A DNA stretch of 64,000 nt from Sclerotinia nivalis (lineage: Eukaryota > Ascomycota > Leotiomycetes > Helotiales > Sclerotiniaceae): assembly GCA_029531795.1 (NCBI GenBank), contig JAPEIS010000015.1:992001-1056000 (forward strand). The letters are read 5' to 3'. The position numbers and the translations under genes were made by a program. The first letter of the stretch is position 1. Each line of letters starts with the position of its first letter. Positions 23,406 to 34,198 of this stretch are shown here, piece by piece. Under the pieces are notes generated by a model. It made no database searches and was not told the origin of the DNA. It was given only the letters and a program-made list of their open reading frames with translations.

Positions 23406-23510
23406 TCAAAAATCAAGATACAAGCGCGCCATAATCTGTATTTCACGAACGATGACCCACAGGGCGAGAACTGTCGCAAGGACAGTAAAACATAGCAGGA
23501 TAGTGTGCAT
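23406..23510 (-). CDS. Candidate 34-aa single-pass membrane microprotein
   Basis: The minus-strand ATG at 23510 sits in an excellent fungal context (AATCACCATGCAC) after a CA-rich leader. It opens a 34-aa frame whose residues 3-22 (TILLCFTVLATVLALWVIV) form one transmembrane helix, followed by a short amphipathic tail and TGA. There is no homology to judge by. It could be a genuine microprotein, the first exon of a longer gene whose second exon I cannot place, or coincidence. Confidence 0.3.
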   Translation of the reverse strand: MHTILLCFTVLATVLALWVIVREIQIMARLYLDF

Positions 23511-24493
23511 GGTGATTGTGTAGTAGGTTCTTGATGTTTGGGGTAGGGATATCATGTTTTTGGTTTAGTTTGTGGATGGTGCTGGATATTGGATGTTGGG
23601 TATTGGGTTTTCCGTTTCGGTTTGTTGAAGGCTTGTTTTAGGAGTTTTTTGTGTTGAAAGTGTGGCTGAAAGAGTGTTTATGGATTCTTGTATTTGTATC
23701 CAGGTTTGTACCTTGATAGTTTGTAGTTGTTACTTTTGGAATCAAAACTGTGAGGGGCTTTGATATAAGTACATATCCAAATTGTATGTACGTAGGATCA
23801 GACATACTTAACTACGGTTCTATCTAATCCGTAAACAATCACCAGATTCACCCTAGAAATAAGAAACAATCCAGTTGAGTATCCTCAGGGGATCAATAAG
23901 TGAGTCAACACACCCTAAATTTCATCATCTTCAAAAAAATGTATAGAGTATAGTTTCTCACCACAAATTACAGTACTGACTCTCGATAATACAGTCAAAA
24001 AATCCGAAGCTCTTGAATCTTAAACCTCAAACCTCTAGAAGATTTTACACTAGGTACTCATTTGTAAATATCTTATACCTCTAAAAAATATTTGCATATG
24101 AATATTATACATTCTATATTGAAAGGTGAGCAGGTGCGCCTCAATATAATATAAACAGTCTGTAATTGTGATTATATATATAAGAATACAATATTGTTGA
24201 GAAGACTTCGTTTATTTATTAGGAGTTTATACATATAGATATTTATAATAAAAAGAGATCGTAGGATGGTACTATAGGATGTGATATTATTACGGGGTTG
24301 GTGTGTGGTCTCTTCTATTCATTAATCGCCTTCTTCCGTTTCGCATATGCGGTCTCTTTCTCTTTTTCCCTTTACTTTCTCCTCTTATATATCACTCGCT
24401 TCGCATCTTCCTCTCTTGCTTTCCCTCCTAGCTTCTCCCATTCCCTCTTCCCTCTTCCCCTCCCCCTCACCCCCCTCACTCCCCCACAACCCA
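23511..24493. other. Intergenic, AT-rich, nothing recognised
   Basis: Very AT-rich sequence. The right part, after about 24300, becomes C/T-rich on + and is likely the 3' UTR of the minus-strand secreted-protein gene. Confidence 0.5.
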
Positions 24494-26448
24494 TCAACCC
24501 AACAACGTAGGATCCCCACACTCCAAATCAAACCAAACATTCGGCACCTGGGGAATAATACTATCCAAACTCTGCGCCACGCTCCCGCCAAAAAGATCAC
24601 ATCTGGGTGCTCCCGTCCCGGGTTCCGGATAAAAGGAATACGATACGCAGCCTTTATCTATACCGTATACGCCCTATAAGATGAGTGGAAGAGATTAGCG
24701 GGGTGGAGGTGGAGGAAAGGGGAAGGTTGATGAATTGATGAGATGAGCTGGGAATGGGGTGAATTTAACAACACGGAAATAGGAGAAGAGCGAAAAAAAA
24801 AACTAAAACTCACAGAACAAAACTCCCAACATCCCTTCAAACTAACCGGCACCCCCGCTTTATCCTCCACAAACTCGGCCAGAAAATAATCGCCCACGGG
24901 TAACCCATGTAAACCACAATGCACAGCTGCCGGATTAGGTGTTCCGCTCACCTGGATCGTCGTTACGGTGGTGGTGAATTGGATTGTGGTGCTTGGGTGG
25001 AGACTTGTGGTTCCGGTTGCGATGGGGGTGGGGGTTCCGGGGATGGATGGTGTGGTTGAGGGGGATGTTGTGTTTGTATTTGTATTTGAGGTTGAGGATG
25101 TGGGGGGGAGGAGGGTGGATGAGAGGAGGGTGGATGAGGATGAGGATGAAAATGAAAATGAGGAGGAAGATGGATATGGATAGGGAAGTGTAGTAGTAGA
25201 AAATAAAAGAGTAGTTGATGTTAATTCATTAGTTGAGCTTGCTGATGCGGATAATGATGATGATGACGATGCTGGGGTAGAAGAAAAAGAAGAAGAAGAA
25301 GTAATTCCACCCAACGAAGATGACAACAAACCCAAAGTCGAACTAGCCACTAAAGTACTAGTCACTCCCTCCGTGCTACTGTGATTCCCCAACCCAGTAC
25401 TCCATCCACTACTCATCACAGCACTAGCAGCACTCGTCGACGTCCAAACCCCCGTCGAATTTCCTCCAGCAAACACAAATCCCCCCGAAGGAACCCCCGA
25501 CGGAATCCCCGAAATAAATGATTGCAACGACGTAGCAATCAATCTACTCGTCACCTGTTGAAGCGGCGTAGTTGTCCAAATCCCCGTCAAATTTCCCCCA
25601 GCAGAAGGAACTCCCGAAATCGACGATGGCAACGATGTACTCGTAGAGAGACTCATAGAAGAAGTAATAGGCAAAGACATACTACTCCACTCCGCACCCG
25701 CAGAAACCGTAATCCAATACGTACTCGTACAGTTTTCGGTGATGGTGATGATGCTAGTAGGGTTTGCGGGACAGAGGGTGAGGGATGTGTGGTTTTGGAT
25801 GAGGGGGGAGATGGTGGGTTTGAGAGTTGCTGAGATAGTGGGTGTGGGTGTGGGTGTGGATATTGGCGTTGAGTTAATCAAGAGAGATGTTGGCGAGAGA
25901 ATTTGATCCGTGACTGTAGTCATGATCGAGACACTATTTTGCAATCCCGCACCCGCACCAGCACTTACACCTATAGCAGTAGCAGTAACCCTCGCGCTTC
26001 CAATCACAGAACTCGAAAAAACACCCGATACAGAAATCTCAGGACTGATCTCTGTAGCCGCAGCCGCAGCCGCAGCCGCAGCCGTACCCGTAGCCTCCGC
26101 CAAAAGATGCGGATGTGTAAACGGTAGAAGAGACCTAGTTTCTGCGGCCGAATCATCATCATCACCCCCATCATCATCATCATCATCATTATCACCCCCA
26201 CCATTTCCCCCCTTTCCATGTCCACCATTGCGAGAATCAGAATCAGTACTCCAAGGCCAACCCCATCGCTTTTGCTGGATTTGTTCCTGAAGGAAATATT
26301 AGTATGCATATCTCTCCAAAGCCAAAAAAGGAAGACGAAGAAAAAATCAAGAAGAGAATCAACATACGATATTCCCACTCGGTTGAGGAATTGCCGAGAT
26401 AGTATTAGATAGGACGGCTACAGCGGCGACTAGAGTGAGGAGATGCAT
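24494..26448 (-). CDS. Secreted Ser/Thr-rich mucin-like protein with C-terminal PAN/Apple-like domain
   Basis: Three exons on the minus strand (26368-26448, 24814-26286, 24494-24673) give 577 aa. Introns of 81 nt (GTATGT..TTCAG) and 140 nt (GTGAGT..TATAG) are both phase 0. Exon 1 is the signal peptide (MHLLTLVAAVAVLSNTISA). Next come a Gly/Asp-rich stretch with Asp runs, an Ala run, then ~350 residues of Ser/Thr with many N- and O-glycosylation sites. Residues ~484-569 contain six cysteines with VSLKGCWEFCS, GCVSYSFYP and APRCDLFG. This resembles PAN/Apple modules (C..C..GC.S..Y...C.LF), which bind protein or carbohydrate and occur at the ends of fungal surface proteins. No GPI tail is seen after it. 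A cell-wall or matrix adhesin-like role is inferred. The long middle ORF alone misses both the signal peptide and the end of the Apple-like module. Confidence 0.85.
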
Positions 26449-27389
26449 ATTGACTTTTAACTTTTAGCTCGACGCTCGAGGGAAATAGTAAAAGAGCGAC
26501 GAGCGAGTATGCCGATGCTTTTCAGAGGATGACGACGAATAGCACAGTGCGTAGAAACCCAAAGCCCAATCAAACCTCCAACACAAGAGAAGAGATCGAG
26601 GGTGAACAATTAAAAATAAAAATAAACGACCGAGATGAATGGATGAAATTCAAAAGACTGTAATGATCGTGTGTATTCGAGCTACTGAATTTCAATCCAA
26701 TTCCAGTCCCTCAAAGGATATCTTCCCATCTTATAGATGCGTCAAGAAATCTCAATATTGCTATTCTTACTCCTGGTCCTAGTCCTACTCCTTGGTAGCT
26801 AGCTTCATAGTCTCATTGAGGCGAGGGGAATCAAAAATCTCCAAAAGGGGGTTTGTTGGAAAAGTGCAAGGGATCATAAATATTTACCGAAGTAAGGTAA
26901 GGTAAAAAAGGAAAGCAACACAAATGAATTCACAAACTTCACAAACCAAAATTCTTCACACCCTTTCGTAGTAACTTCTGATTGTCATTCAATCTAATTA
27001 TCCATGCTACTTGCACTATTCCTATTTACAGTTTGGGAAAAATCAAATATCCTTTGCAATGCTATCAAAACCCCCCCTCAATAACTCCGAATATAATGCT
27101 CCTTGGGAAATGAACCCATTCCCCCAAAAAATGCTGAAGGGGTATCGTACAATAATGTATGAGCAAGGGAAGATACTGAGTGACTTTTCAGTATTCCAAT
27201 TTTTTCTAGATATGCACATCTAGACAATTCGACTGTGGAGTACAGCAGGGACGAATCGGAATTTTGTACTGAAGCCGTGTAATTTGAACAACGCATCCTA
27301 TCAACAACTGATCTCTTCTGACCATAATCTTCTCGTGAATCGAAACTTTCATAGGCCATTCATCATCATGGTATCGTGGTTCAACAATC
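26449..27389. other. Intergenic; promoter side of the secreted protein
   Basis: No gene recognised. The left part is the likely promoter/leader of the minus-strand secreted-protein gene. The right part is the 3' flank of the proline-rich protein gene, also on minus. Confidence 0.5.
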
Positions 27390-28448
27390 TCAATCCTCCC
27401 AGATCGTATCTAGATTCAAATCACCTCTTCTTTCAGCACCACAAACACTCCAGCGTTTTCTCTTATCTCGTGAACCAAATCCTCCTAGACCTCTACCACG
27501 GCCCCCGGAAGTGTCAAGTCCTCTTGATTTGGCATCTTCACATTCGGCTCCATCTGCCGCATCTGCTGCAGCTTTCAACTGAGCAATCCTATCTGCTTCG
27601 ATGGCAGCTTCTTCTGCATCTGGCGTATCAGGTATTGTTTCCAAACTGGATATACTCGGGCTGCGAGATCTTGTAGAAGTAGGTGTAGAAGGAACGGATG
27701 AAGATGTGTATGAACCAGGATAATACAAGGAACTGGTGGAAATATTTGAGGTGAGATAGGATTCGCCGAATTTCGTTGTATTGTATGAAGGGGATGAAGT
27801 CGAAGAGGATGGTGTCGTGGGTGTTGCGCCACCAATAAAAGGACCTGTTGTTGCGATATGTCGTAAAGGGGAAGCTGGTCTTCGTACGCGTGTATAACTA
27901 CCGGTGGACGGTATACCTAAAATTGGGGAGGCACTTCGATCCGACATTTTTGAAATATCCTCATCAAAAGCTGGCTGCTCACCCTCACTAATATTAATCA
28001 AAGCACGATTCGGAAACCCTGGGAACACTTCATCGGCGGGTTTTCTGGGTATGCGAACTCGAGCTGGTGAGCCTAAAGGACTTGCGGGTCTTTGAGGAGA
28101 CATGAGTAGGTGACCAGCACCATTTACTCCTGGTAGCGATTGTGCTCGCGACATTGGAGGTGCCAGAACACTACCGTTTGATCTTGATCTAAAATGGCCT
28201 CTCGCATATGGTGAAGTATTTCGAGGGCGATAAGGATTTGAAGGAGTAACAGGGGATGACCATCCTGGGGAGCGGGGTGATTGAGGTATTGGTTCTGTAG
28301 TTCTTCGAAGAGTTTGAGGTCTGCCAGATTGTTCTCGATCCTTTATTGGCGTTTGACTGTCGTAAAGAGCAGATTCTTGTAATCGTAATCTTGGTACAGG
28401 AGATGCTCTGAATTCCTCAAGGGAGTGGAGTTCAGGCACGGGTTCCAT
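27390..28448 (-). CDS. Conserved basic, proline/serine-rich protein of unknown function
   Basis: A single exon of 352 aa, ATG start. The sequence is largely disordered: many SP and TP dipeptides (for example SPQRPASPLGSPARV, SRPASPLRH-like segments), Arg-rich spacers and a Ser/Thr/Tyr-rich block around residues 215-270. Near residues 290-310 there is one short predicted helix (AEEAAIEADRIAQLKAAADA). The C-terminus KRKRWSVCGAERRGDLNL ending in DTIWED looks conserved and resembles the tail of a proline-rich protein family found across Pezizomycotina. The SP/TP density suggests regulation by proline-directed kinases (CDK/MAPK), which is inference. No catalytic domain, signal peptide or membrane segment is seen. 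Confidence 0.8.
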   Translation of the reverse strand: MEPVPELHSLEEFRASPVPRLRLQESALYDSQTPIKDREQSGRPQTLRRTTEPIPQSPRSPGWSSPVTPSNPYRPRNTSPYARGHFRSRSNGSVLAPPMSRAQSLPGVNGAGHLLMSPQRPASPLGSPARVRIPRKPADEVFPGFPNRALINISEGEQPAFDEDISKMSDRSASPILGIPSTGSYTRVRRPASPLRHIATTGPFIGGATPTTPSSSTSSPSYNTTKFGESYLTSNISTSSLYYPGSYTSSSVPSTPTSTRSRSPSISSLETIPDTPDAEEAAIEADRIAQLKAAADAADGAECEDAKSRGLDTSGGRGRGLGGFGSRDKRKRWSVCGAERRGDLNLDTIWED

Positions 28449-28907
28449 GATTTACTGCGACCTTTGTGAGGACCCAATAACGGCATGGAACGGCTGTATG
28501 GTGAATGTACGATAAAGAAAGTACAGTAAGGGTAATATTTCGGGTGACTTCTTATTTGCTGCAATATTTGCTGCAATACGATAGCGAAATAGAGAAATAA
28601 GTCGCGAGATTCGATTCCTTGATTTAATCTTAACGTGTTTGTTCCTTCACAGGTTGATATTATTCCAAGGTTGAACTGAAATCGAAATATCGTTTGGGGA
28701 CGTTTTATGTTGCTTTGATGTTATCGTACTGTAGTTTTTTCGAAGTTTCGCGATACCAGCGCAAAAGGAATGAAGAATGGAGGGATGAATAAAAAGGGAT
28801 GGTAATTGAATAAGGTATTCTTTTAGAAAAACCCCCTCTTTCTCTCTTCTTTAACAAAAGTTGAAGATTGAAATTATTGTTGAAGAAGCGAAAATGTTTG
28901 TTATCAT

Positions 28908-28999
28908 ATAGTTCATGTACATGCTCATGCTCATGTTCATTCTCATGTTCATGCGGATATCATCATGTTCATGTTCATGTTCATGGTCATGGTCATGGA
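28908..28999 (+). repeat. TCATGT/TCATGC/TCATGG hexamer microsatellite
   Basis: Imperfect hexamer array built from TCATGT, TCATGC and TCATGG, interrupted by GCGGATATCA. Confidence 0.8.
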
Positions 29000-29312
29000 T
29001 GATGATTAAAGTTGGGGAATTATTTCTTATGAACCCAGGAAATTCTTTTTAGCTATCCATGGATTGATTGATTTTAGAGGGCGCGTTCGTCTCTTCTGGG
29101 GAGGCCGGTAAGTTGGAATTTATTAGAAAGGTTTCGAGGGAAAGAGCTTCCTTCCCCTTTGGAGGTTTTATCAATTAAAGGGTCCTGACTCCTCTTCTAA
29201 ATGGCATTCATTCGGTACTAGGTAGGTAGACATGGACTATGTAAATAATATGTAAATACCTAGTATTATCCTGGGCGCTCTGTAGATCAATAAATTAAAC
29301 TAACAAGTATTT

Positions 29313-29389
29313 AAATATGAATATGGATATAAATATGGATATGAATATGGATATGGATATGAATATGGATATGAATATGGATATGAATT
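29313..29389 (+). repeat. ATATGG/ATATGA hexamer-dodecamer array
   Basis: Alternating ATATGG and ATATGA (plus ATAAAT variants) make a ~12-bp higher-order unit repeated about six times. Confidence 0.85.
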
Positions 29390-29656
29390 AGGTACGGAGT
29401 ATCGGTGAAGGGAACATTTTACAGGACCCTAGAATATCCTAGGATTTATATCGAATGAGAGACGTGGAGATATAAAACTAAAATAGGTAGTTGTAGTTCG
29501 TTTTAGTAAGTATATTTTTCCGTGAGATCTAAAGTCTAGATGAAGAGTTACTCACTCAGAGCCATCAAATTCATCTATTGATTTCACCACTCAACCATAT
29601 CATCTGTCAAAGACCTCGGTTCATTGTATCTGAATCTACTATCGTATCTCTATCTC

Positions 29657-29657
<1 letters not shown>

Positions 29658-29702
<45 letters not shown>
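29658..29702 (+). repeat. (ATT)15 microsatellite
   Basis: Fifteen uninterrupted ATT trinucleotides. Confidence 0.95.
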
Positions 29703-30020
29703 GATACTTTATGCCTCATTATTATCAAGGTCTAGGTTATTTATTATCTACTATCTACCTAGGTACTTCTCTTAATACAGAACTCCGGCTGGAGTAATTC
29801 GTTACTAGATAACTCCACAAAAAAGATACTCAAGATCATTCATTTGTCGCATTTGAGCATAGACCATCATGAACCCAGCGTTTAACTCATTCATACAACC
29901 AATCGAATCTCAACCTTTCAAGACCATTTCACCCCATCTTTAAAAGCATCAGCATTCAACCCATCTGATCCTACAGACTACGGCTTCATGGATAAAATAA
30001 TAAAATAATAAAAAAGATGG

Positions 30021-30055
30021 CGTTGCGTTGCCTTGCCTTGCCTTGCCTTGCCTTG
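30021..30055 (+). repeat. Pentamer repeat (CGTTG)2(CCTTG)5
   Basis: Seven consecutive 5-bp units, two CGTTG then five CCTTG. Confidence 0.9.
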
Positions 30056-30485
30056 TCATTGTTTGTTTCTGAGACCGGATCATGCATGCAGTCTGGCTTA
30101 TCTGTACTTGATCTGTAGAACATACTATGACCATGTACATACATACTGAGGTAGATATTGACCTCGGTTATGACAACGAGCCATTATCTATTGTGTACTT
30201 GTGAATGTGAATGTTGTATGTAGGTACTGACTGATCTTTCTCCCTCTGTTGTGTTAGGTATCATTGCTTTTCTTTCATTCAGCTTGGTCCAACAGACATT
30301 GTCCAGTGTCACAGATCATGCGGCCTCGAACCTCCTCCCGTTCCAACTACCCTTCTACCCGAATGCCATTATGTTTCAACATTTCATACCCCTCAAATGT
30401 TCATGGCGGTGTCGTCTGTTTGCAAACAGTTCCTGGAGCTGCCACGCGGTATCATGCAGTGTGATCTATAGTACGATAACCAGAA

Positions 30486-30495
<10 letters not shown>

Positions 30496-30517
<22 letters not shown>
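30496..30517 (+). repeat. (AT)11 microsatellite
   Basis: A dinucleotide AT run following an A-rich tract. Confidence 0.85.
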
Positions 30518-32167
30518 CTAGCGTGGTCAAGCATGAACCTGAGTAGGTATATATTTTTCACCATTGACGCAATACTTGGGTTGTGTAACGTCGAATTCGA
30601 TACCCCGTTCACTGCAGGTATATCGCTGCATTATCTTGCTCAATCTTGATATCTCAAGGGTTCTACTGGTTCTACTGACTCGTACCTACATAGATAAGTA
30701 CCAACACAGTACCAACATCACAGTGATTGGAAGCATGAAGAAGTGGATATCTGGTTGGTTAATTGTCCCACGTTATTGGGTAGATCTGAGAGCATAAGAT
30801 ACCCATCAGATAATCTTGAATCATTGATTGCGTATGAAACTATTCCGACATGTCGGGTTTTGCATGAAATCGGATATTAAAGATGGGCCTGCTCTCTTTT
30901 ATGTTACTCGAACTTCCACGAAGTTTCTCGAATCGAGACAAAAACTGTGTATAACCCGGTTGATTCAATTCAACATATTCTTATCTGAAGACGTAGAATG
31001 ACGAAGAGGTAACTGACAGCTCCTATCTGTAGACCCAACGAAGATATACCATATACTCGAATGGTGGCAGCTCACCCTTTCCTTCCCATATCTGCATTTG
31101 CCACTGTAAATCTCATGCGCCGGTGGTGAATAGTGAAGTTGTCATTAAGTCCATCAATAGGGGCCACATCCGTCAACAAATTCCTTGATAAAACGTTTAA
31201 CAGCAGAAGATATTGGGTTCTCCATTCTCCCCAAAGGTAGAACTACAACGGTAGCCAATCCAAAGTACGTATCTTAAGACAGACAAGTAGGTATTTGAGC
31301 GAAACGAGAAGTTTTGAGAATTTTTTATTTCTTGGTGAAAAGGGGTCAGGACTCAGAGGTAGGTAATCTTACCAACGGCAGGAGCCGGATAAAAAGTAGA
31401 AATTCAAACAAACCATCTTAGGTCCCGTGTGAAAGTCACTGATTTTTGAAGGTTGCTAGCTAGCATTGTTTCCTCCTATACAAATATCTTTGGAGATTTC
31501 GATAATTCAATGGAATCACGAGGTTTCTGCTTGTCTCTGTGCGATTCTCATGTTCTTGTTCATGTTTCATAAAGCTCAATGATGAAAGATAAATGATTGT
31601 CTGTACTTAGATTTGATTGTCTGGACGATTCCTTATAAAATGACTTGTACTCTGTATGGGTGTTATAGAAGGAAATATATGTAGAAACTTAAAGGCTCAA
31701 AGGTATATCGCGGTCGGTAGGTACCTCGATACCTTGAGCTTGAGCCTGCTCCTAACTTTAATTCTGTCCAGATCATCCAGATCATTAAAAAGTGATCCTC
31801 TTACTAAATTTTGACCAATAATATCACTACTTCATTAAGAGTAAGTTCGCATCAAACATCTGTACCATCTCGCAGATCGAACTTCAACACTCGTTTTTTC
31901 TTACCTTATAACATATTCCAAGAAGTACTTTAGAAAAGGTACTCATTCAATCAATTAATCTCATCAATTCCTACTCTATGAGATTGTTGGGTTAATTTAA
32001 TCTCTCTCTAACAATCTGCGACAACGAACCGAATACTTACACTTACATACGTAATCTCGAACAAAATCATCCCTCTTTTATTCCAATAACTCAAAATCAA
32101 CAAATGCGCCCTTAGACTTTCATAACTTATCGATTGAGGACAACCTTTCGAACAGTACAACGGCGCC

Positions 32168-33364
32168 ATGGGCCCAGTCCGGTCTTTACGGCGTACGAAC
32201 CCGCTCACTTTGGTTGTGGGTGTAGTCTTATGTATCATCATTTTCGTATTTCTATTCTCACCAGCAAATGCCGACGCAGCAGCACCGCAATTAAGAAGAG
32301 CAAGCGCAGCATCCAATCCTCTCTCACCACCTACATCCCCCTTTCGAAAACAGAATGAAGCAACGAAAAGTGGTAAACGCATACCACCACCTGTCATTCA
32401 TTACCATATGAATAATGTTACCAGTACCGCCGATCCTTTAGGAAACCGAGAGATGGTTCTCATCTTGACTCCTTTGGCAAGATTTTATCAAGATTATTGG
32501 GATAATTTGTTGAAGCTTTCATATCCGCATGAGCTCATTACTCTCGCTTTTATCATTCCAAAGAATAAGGAAGGAAATGCCGCTACAGCAGCTTTGCAGG
32601 AGCAGGTTACGAAAACTCAAAAGTCTGGACCGGAAAAGAATCGATTCGCGAGTATCATTATTGAACGACAAGACTTCGATCCACCTCTCGTATCCCAATC
32701 CGAAGCTGAAAGACACAAGATGGAGAATCAAAAAGCAAGGAGAGCTGCAATGTCAAGAGCCAGGAATTCTCTCCTTTTCACTACTCTTGGGCCCTCCGTG
32801 TCTTGGGTTCTATGGTTAGATTCGGACATAATTGAGACTCCTCCAACTTTGATTCAAGATTTGGCTTCTCACGATAAAGCCATCATTGTGCCAAATTGTT
32901 TCCAAAGATATTACGATACCAAAGATAAACGAATGTCAGAGCGCGCCTATGATTTCAACAGCTGGCAGGATAGTGATGTTGCACGAAAACTTGGGGAATC
33001 AATGGGACCTGATGATATTTTGTTGGAGGGTTATGCTGATATGGCTACATACCGACCATTGATGGCATATCTTGCCGAAGATTCTGGAGATTCCAAGGCC
33101 ATCATCCCACTTGATGGAGTCGGAGGGACAGCATTAATGGTTAAGGCAGAGGTGCATCGTGATGGGGCTATGTTCCCACCTTTTGCTTTCTATCATTTAA
33201 TAGAGACGGAAGGTTTTGCAAAGATGGCAAAGAGATTGGGTTGGGATGCTTTTGGTTTGCCTAATTATAAGGTATTTTCATCCTTTGTTTCTCATCTTTT
33301 GTTCCTTCATGATAAGCTCTTTTACTAACATATGATATTACAGGTCTACCACTATAACGAGTGA
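32168..33364 (+). CDS. ANP1: Mannan polymerase complex subunit, Anp1-type GT62 mannosyltransferase
   Basis: Two exons (32168-33271 and 33344-33364) give 374 aa. The 72-nt intron has a GTATTT donor and TTACAG acceptor, leaving a 21-nt last exon that supplies the conserved ending VYHYNE. Residues 14-31 (LTLVVGVVLCIIIFVFLF) are a type II signal anchor. The luminal domain begins with REMVLILTPLARF, contains the DXD-type metal site WLDSDI (D218, D220) and ends GLPNYKVYHYNE, all marks of the Anp1/Mnn9/Van1 family. In yeast these proteins form Golgi M-Pol complexes that extend the alpha-1,6-mannan backbone. Of the three subfamilies the ending and overall size fit Anp1 best, but Mnn9/Van1 cannot be fully excluded by eye. 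It acts in the same pathway as the GT71 protein at 15.8-17.4 kb. Without the tiny last exon the frame runs into intron and gives a false C-terminus. Confidence 0.92.
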
Positions 33365-33866
33365 GAGATGTCCGGCACATCAATTTCCTACTCATATACC
33401 TTCTCACTAGATATTTGAAATGAGGAAAAAAAAGAAACATAATATTTTGGATGGATGGATGAATGGCTGGATGGATCAGCGGTTTGCAGATGGGATGGGC
33501 CCCTAAGGGAACAGCATATTCATGAGGAGGGAGGGAACACGCTGGCATCATTTCCATCAGGTCAGGCATTGTGTATCAAAGCGTAGGGTACTGGAAAATT
33601 AAATAGGATCGGGCGTTTCTTCGAGTCGGACTGTCCAAAAAAACATACTTCTCTCGAATTTGGCTCTTCTTTTTTCTTCAGTATAAATTCTCCATGTAGG
33701 TTTTTTTGCTTGTGCTTGTGCTTTTATTTGTGCTTATATATATGTATACCATCGCGAAAGGGAAAATGAAGTATAGCTTTCATATCTTGTCATATTGTTA
33801 TATTGTCATGATGGGTTTCCAGTGAAACTCAAGCTTGAGGCTTGTTTGTTTGTTTGTTGATAATTC

Positions 33867-33932
33867 TGTGAGAAATAACAAAAGTTGTTATACCAAGTCA
33901 CTCTACTTAGTATCATATATTGTATTCCAACA
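33867..33932 (-). repeat. 3' terminal direct repeat of the miniature LTR element
   Basis: 66 bp; same length as the partner at 34133-34198 with five transition differences (about 92 percent identity). Preceded on the minus strand by the purine run TATAGGGGGAG. Confidence 0.88.
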
Positions 33933-34132
33933 CTCCCCCTATACTAAGCTTGTATACTATCAAGACAGGAATCTTATTCTGGATTAAACCTGACATTCAA
34001 TCCTATTCACTTTCGGTATAGTTGCTAGTACCTCGAATCAAATGTGGATCTTGTAGCAAGTTCTCTATAGATTTGTAATAAATATATACAAGAACTATAT
34101 ACTTTACCATTATATTATTTAGATTCATAATT

Positions 34133-34198
34133 TGTGAGAAATAACAAAAGTTGTTATATCAAACCACTCTGCTTAGTATCATATATCGTATTCCAACA
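34133..34198 (-). repeat. 5' terminal direct repeat of the miniature LTR element
   Basis: 66 bp, TGT..ACA on the minus strand; bordered on the outside by AATTC, which is repeated at the other end of the element. Confidence 0.88.

Larger units (their letters stand above)
28449..32167. other. Gene-poor intergenic tract rich in simple repeats
   Basis: No supported gene in 3.7 kb. It contains hexamer, dodecamer, ATT, pentamer and AT microsatellites (listed separately) and a copy of TACGGAGTA at 29393. The right end (about 31850-32167) is C/T/A-rich and is the likely leader of the Anp1-type gene. The left end should hold the promoter of the proline-rich protein gene. Confidence 0.5.
33867..34198 (-). 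mobile_element. Miniature LTR retroelement (TRIM/SMART-like), complete with target duplication
   Basis: Two 66-bp direct repeats (33867-33932 and 34133-34198) differ at five positions, all transitions. Each reads TGTTGGAATAC..TTTCTCACA on the minus strand, so the ends are TGT..ACA. They flank a 200-bp AT-rich, non-coding interior. On the minus strand the base run TATAGGGGGAG sits directly before the 3' repeat, as a polypurine tract should. Directly after the 5' repeat, AATTATGAATCT resembles, through transitions only, a primer site for the anticodon region of initiator tRNA-Met as used by Copia-type elements (inference). Identical 5-bp flanks AATTC (33862-33866 and 34199-34203) are a target-site duplication. 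No protein is encoded, so mobility would have depended on another element. LTRs this short are unusual. Confidence 0.85.

Noticed and set aside
25910..26290. Plus-strand frame opposite the secreted protein
   Set aside because: Shadow of the repetitive Ala/Asp/Ser codons of the minus-strand gene.
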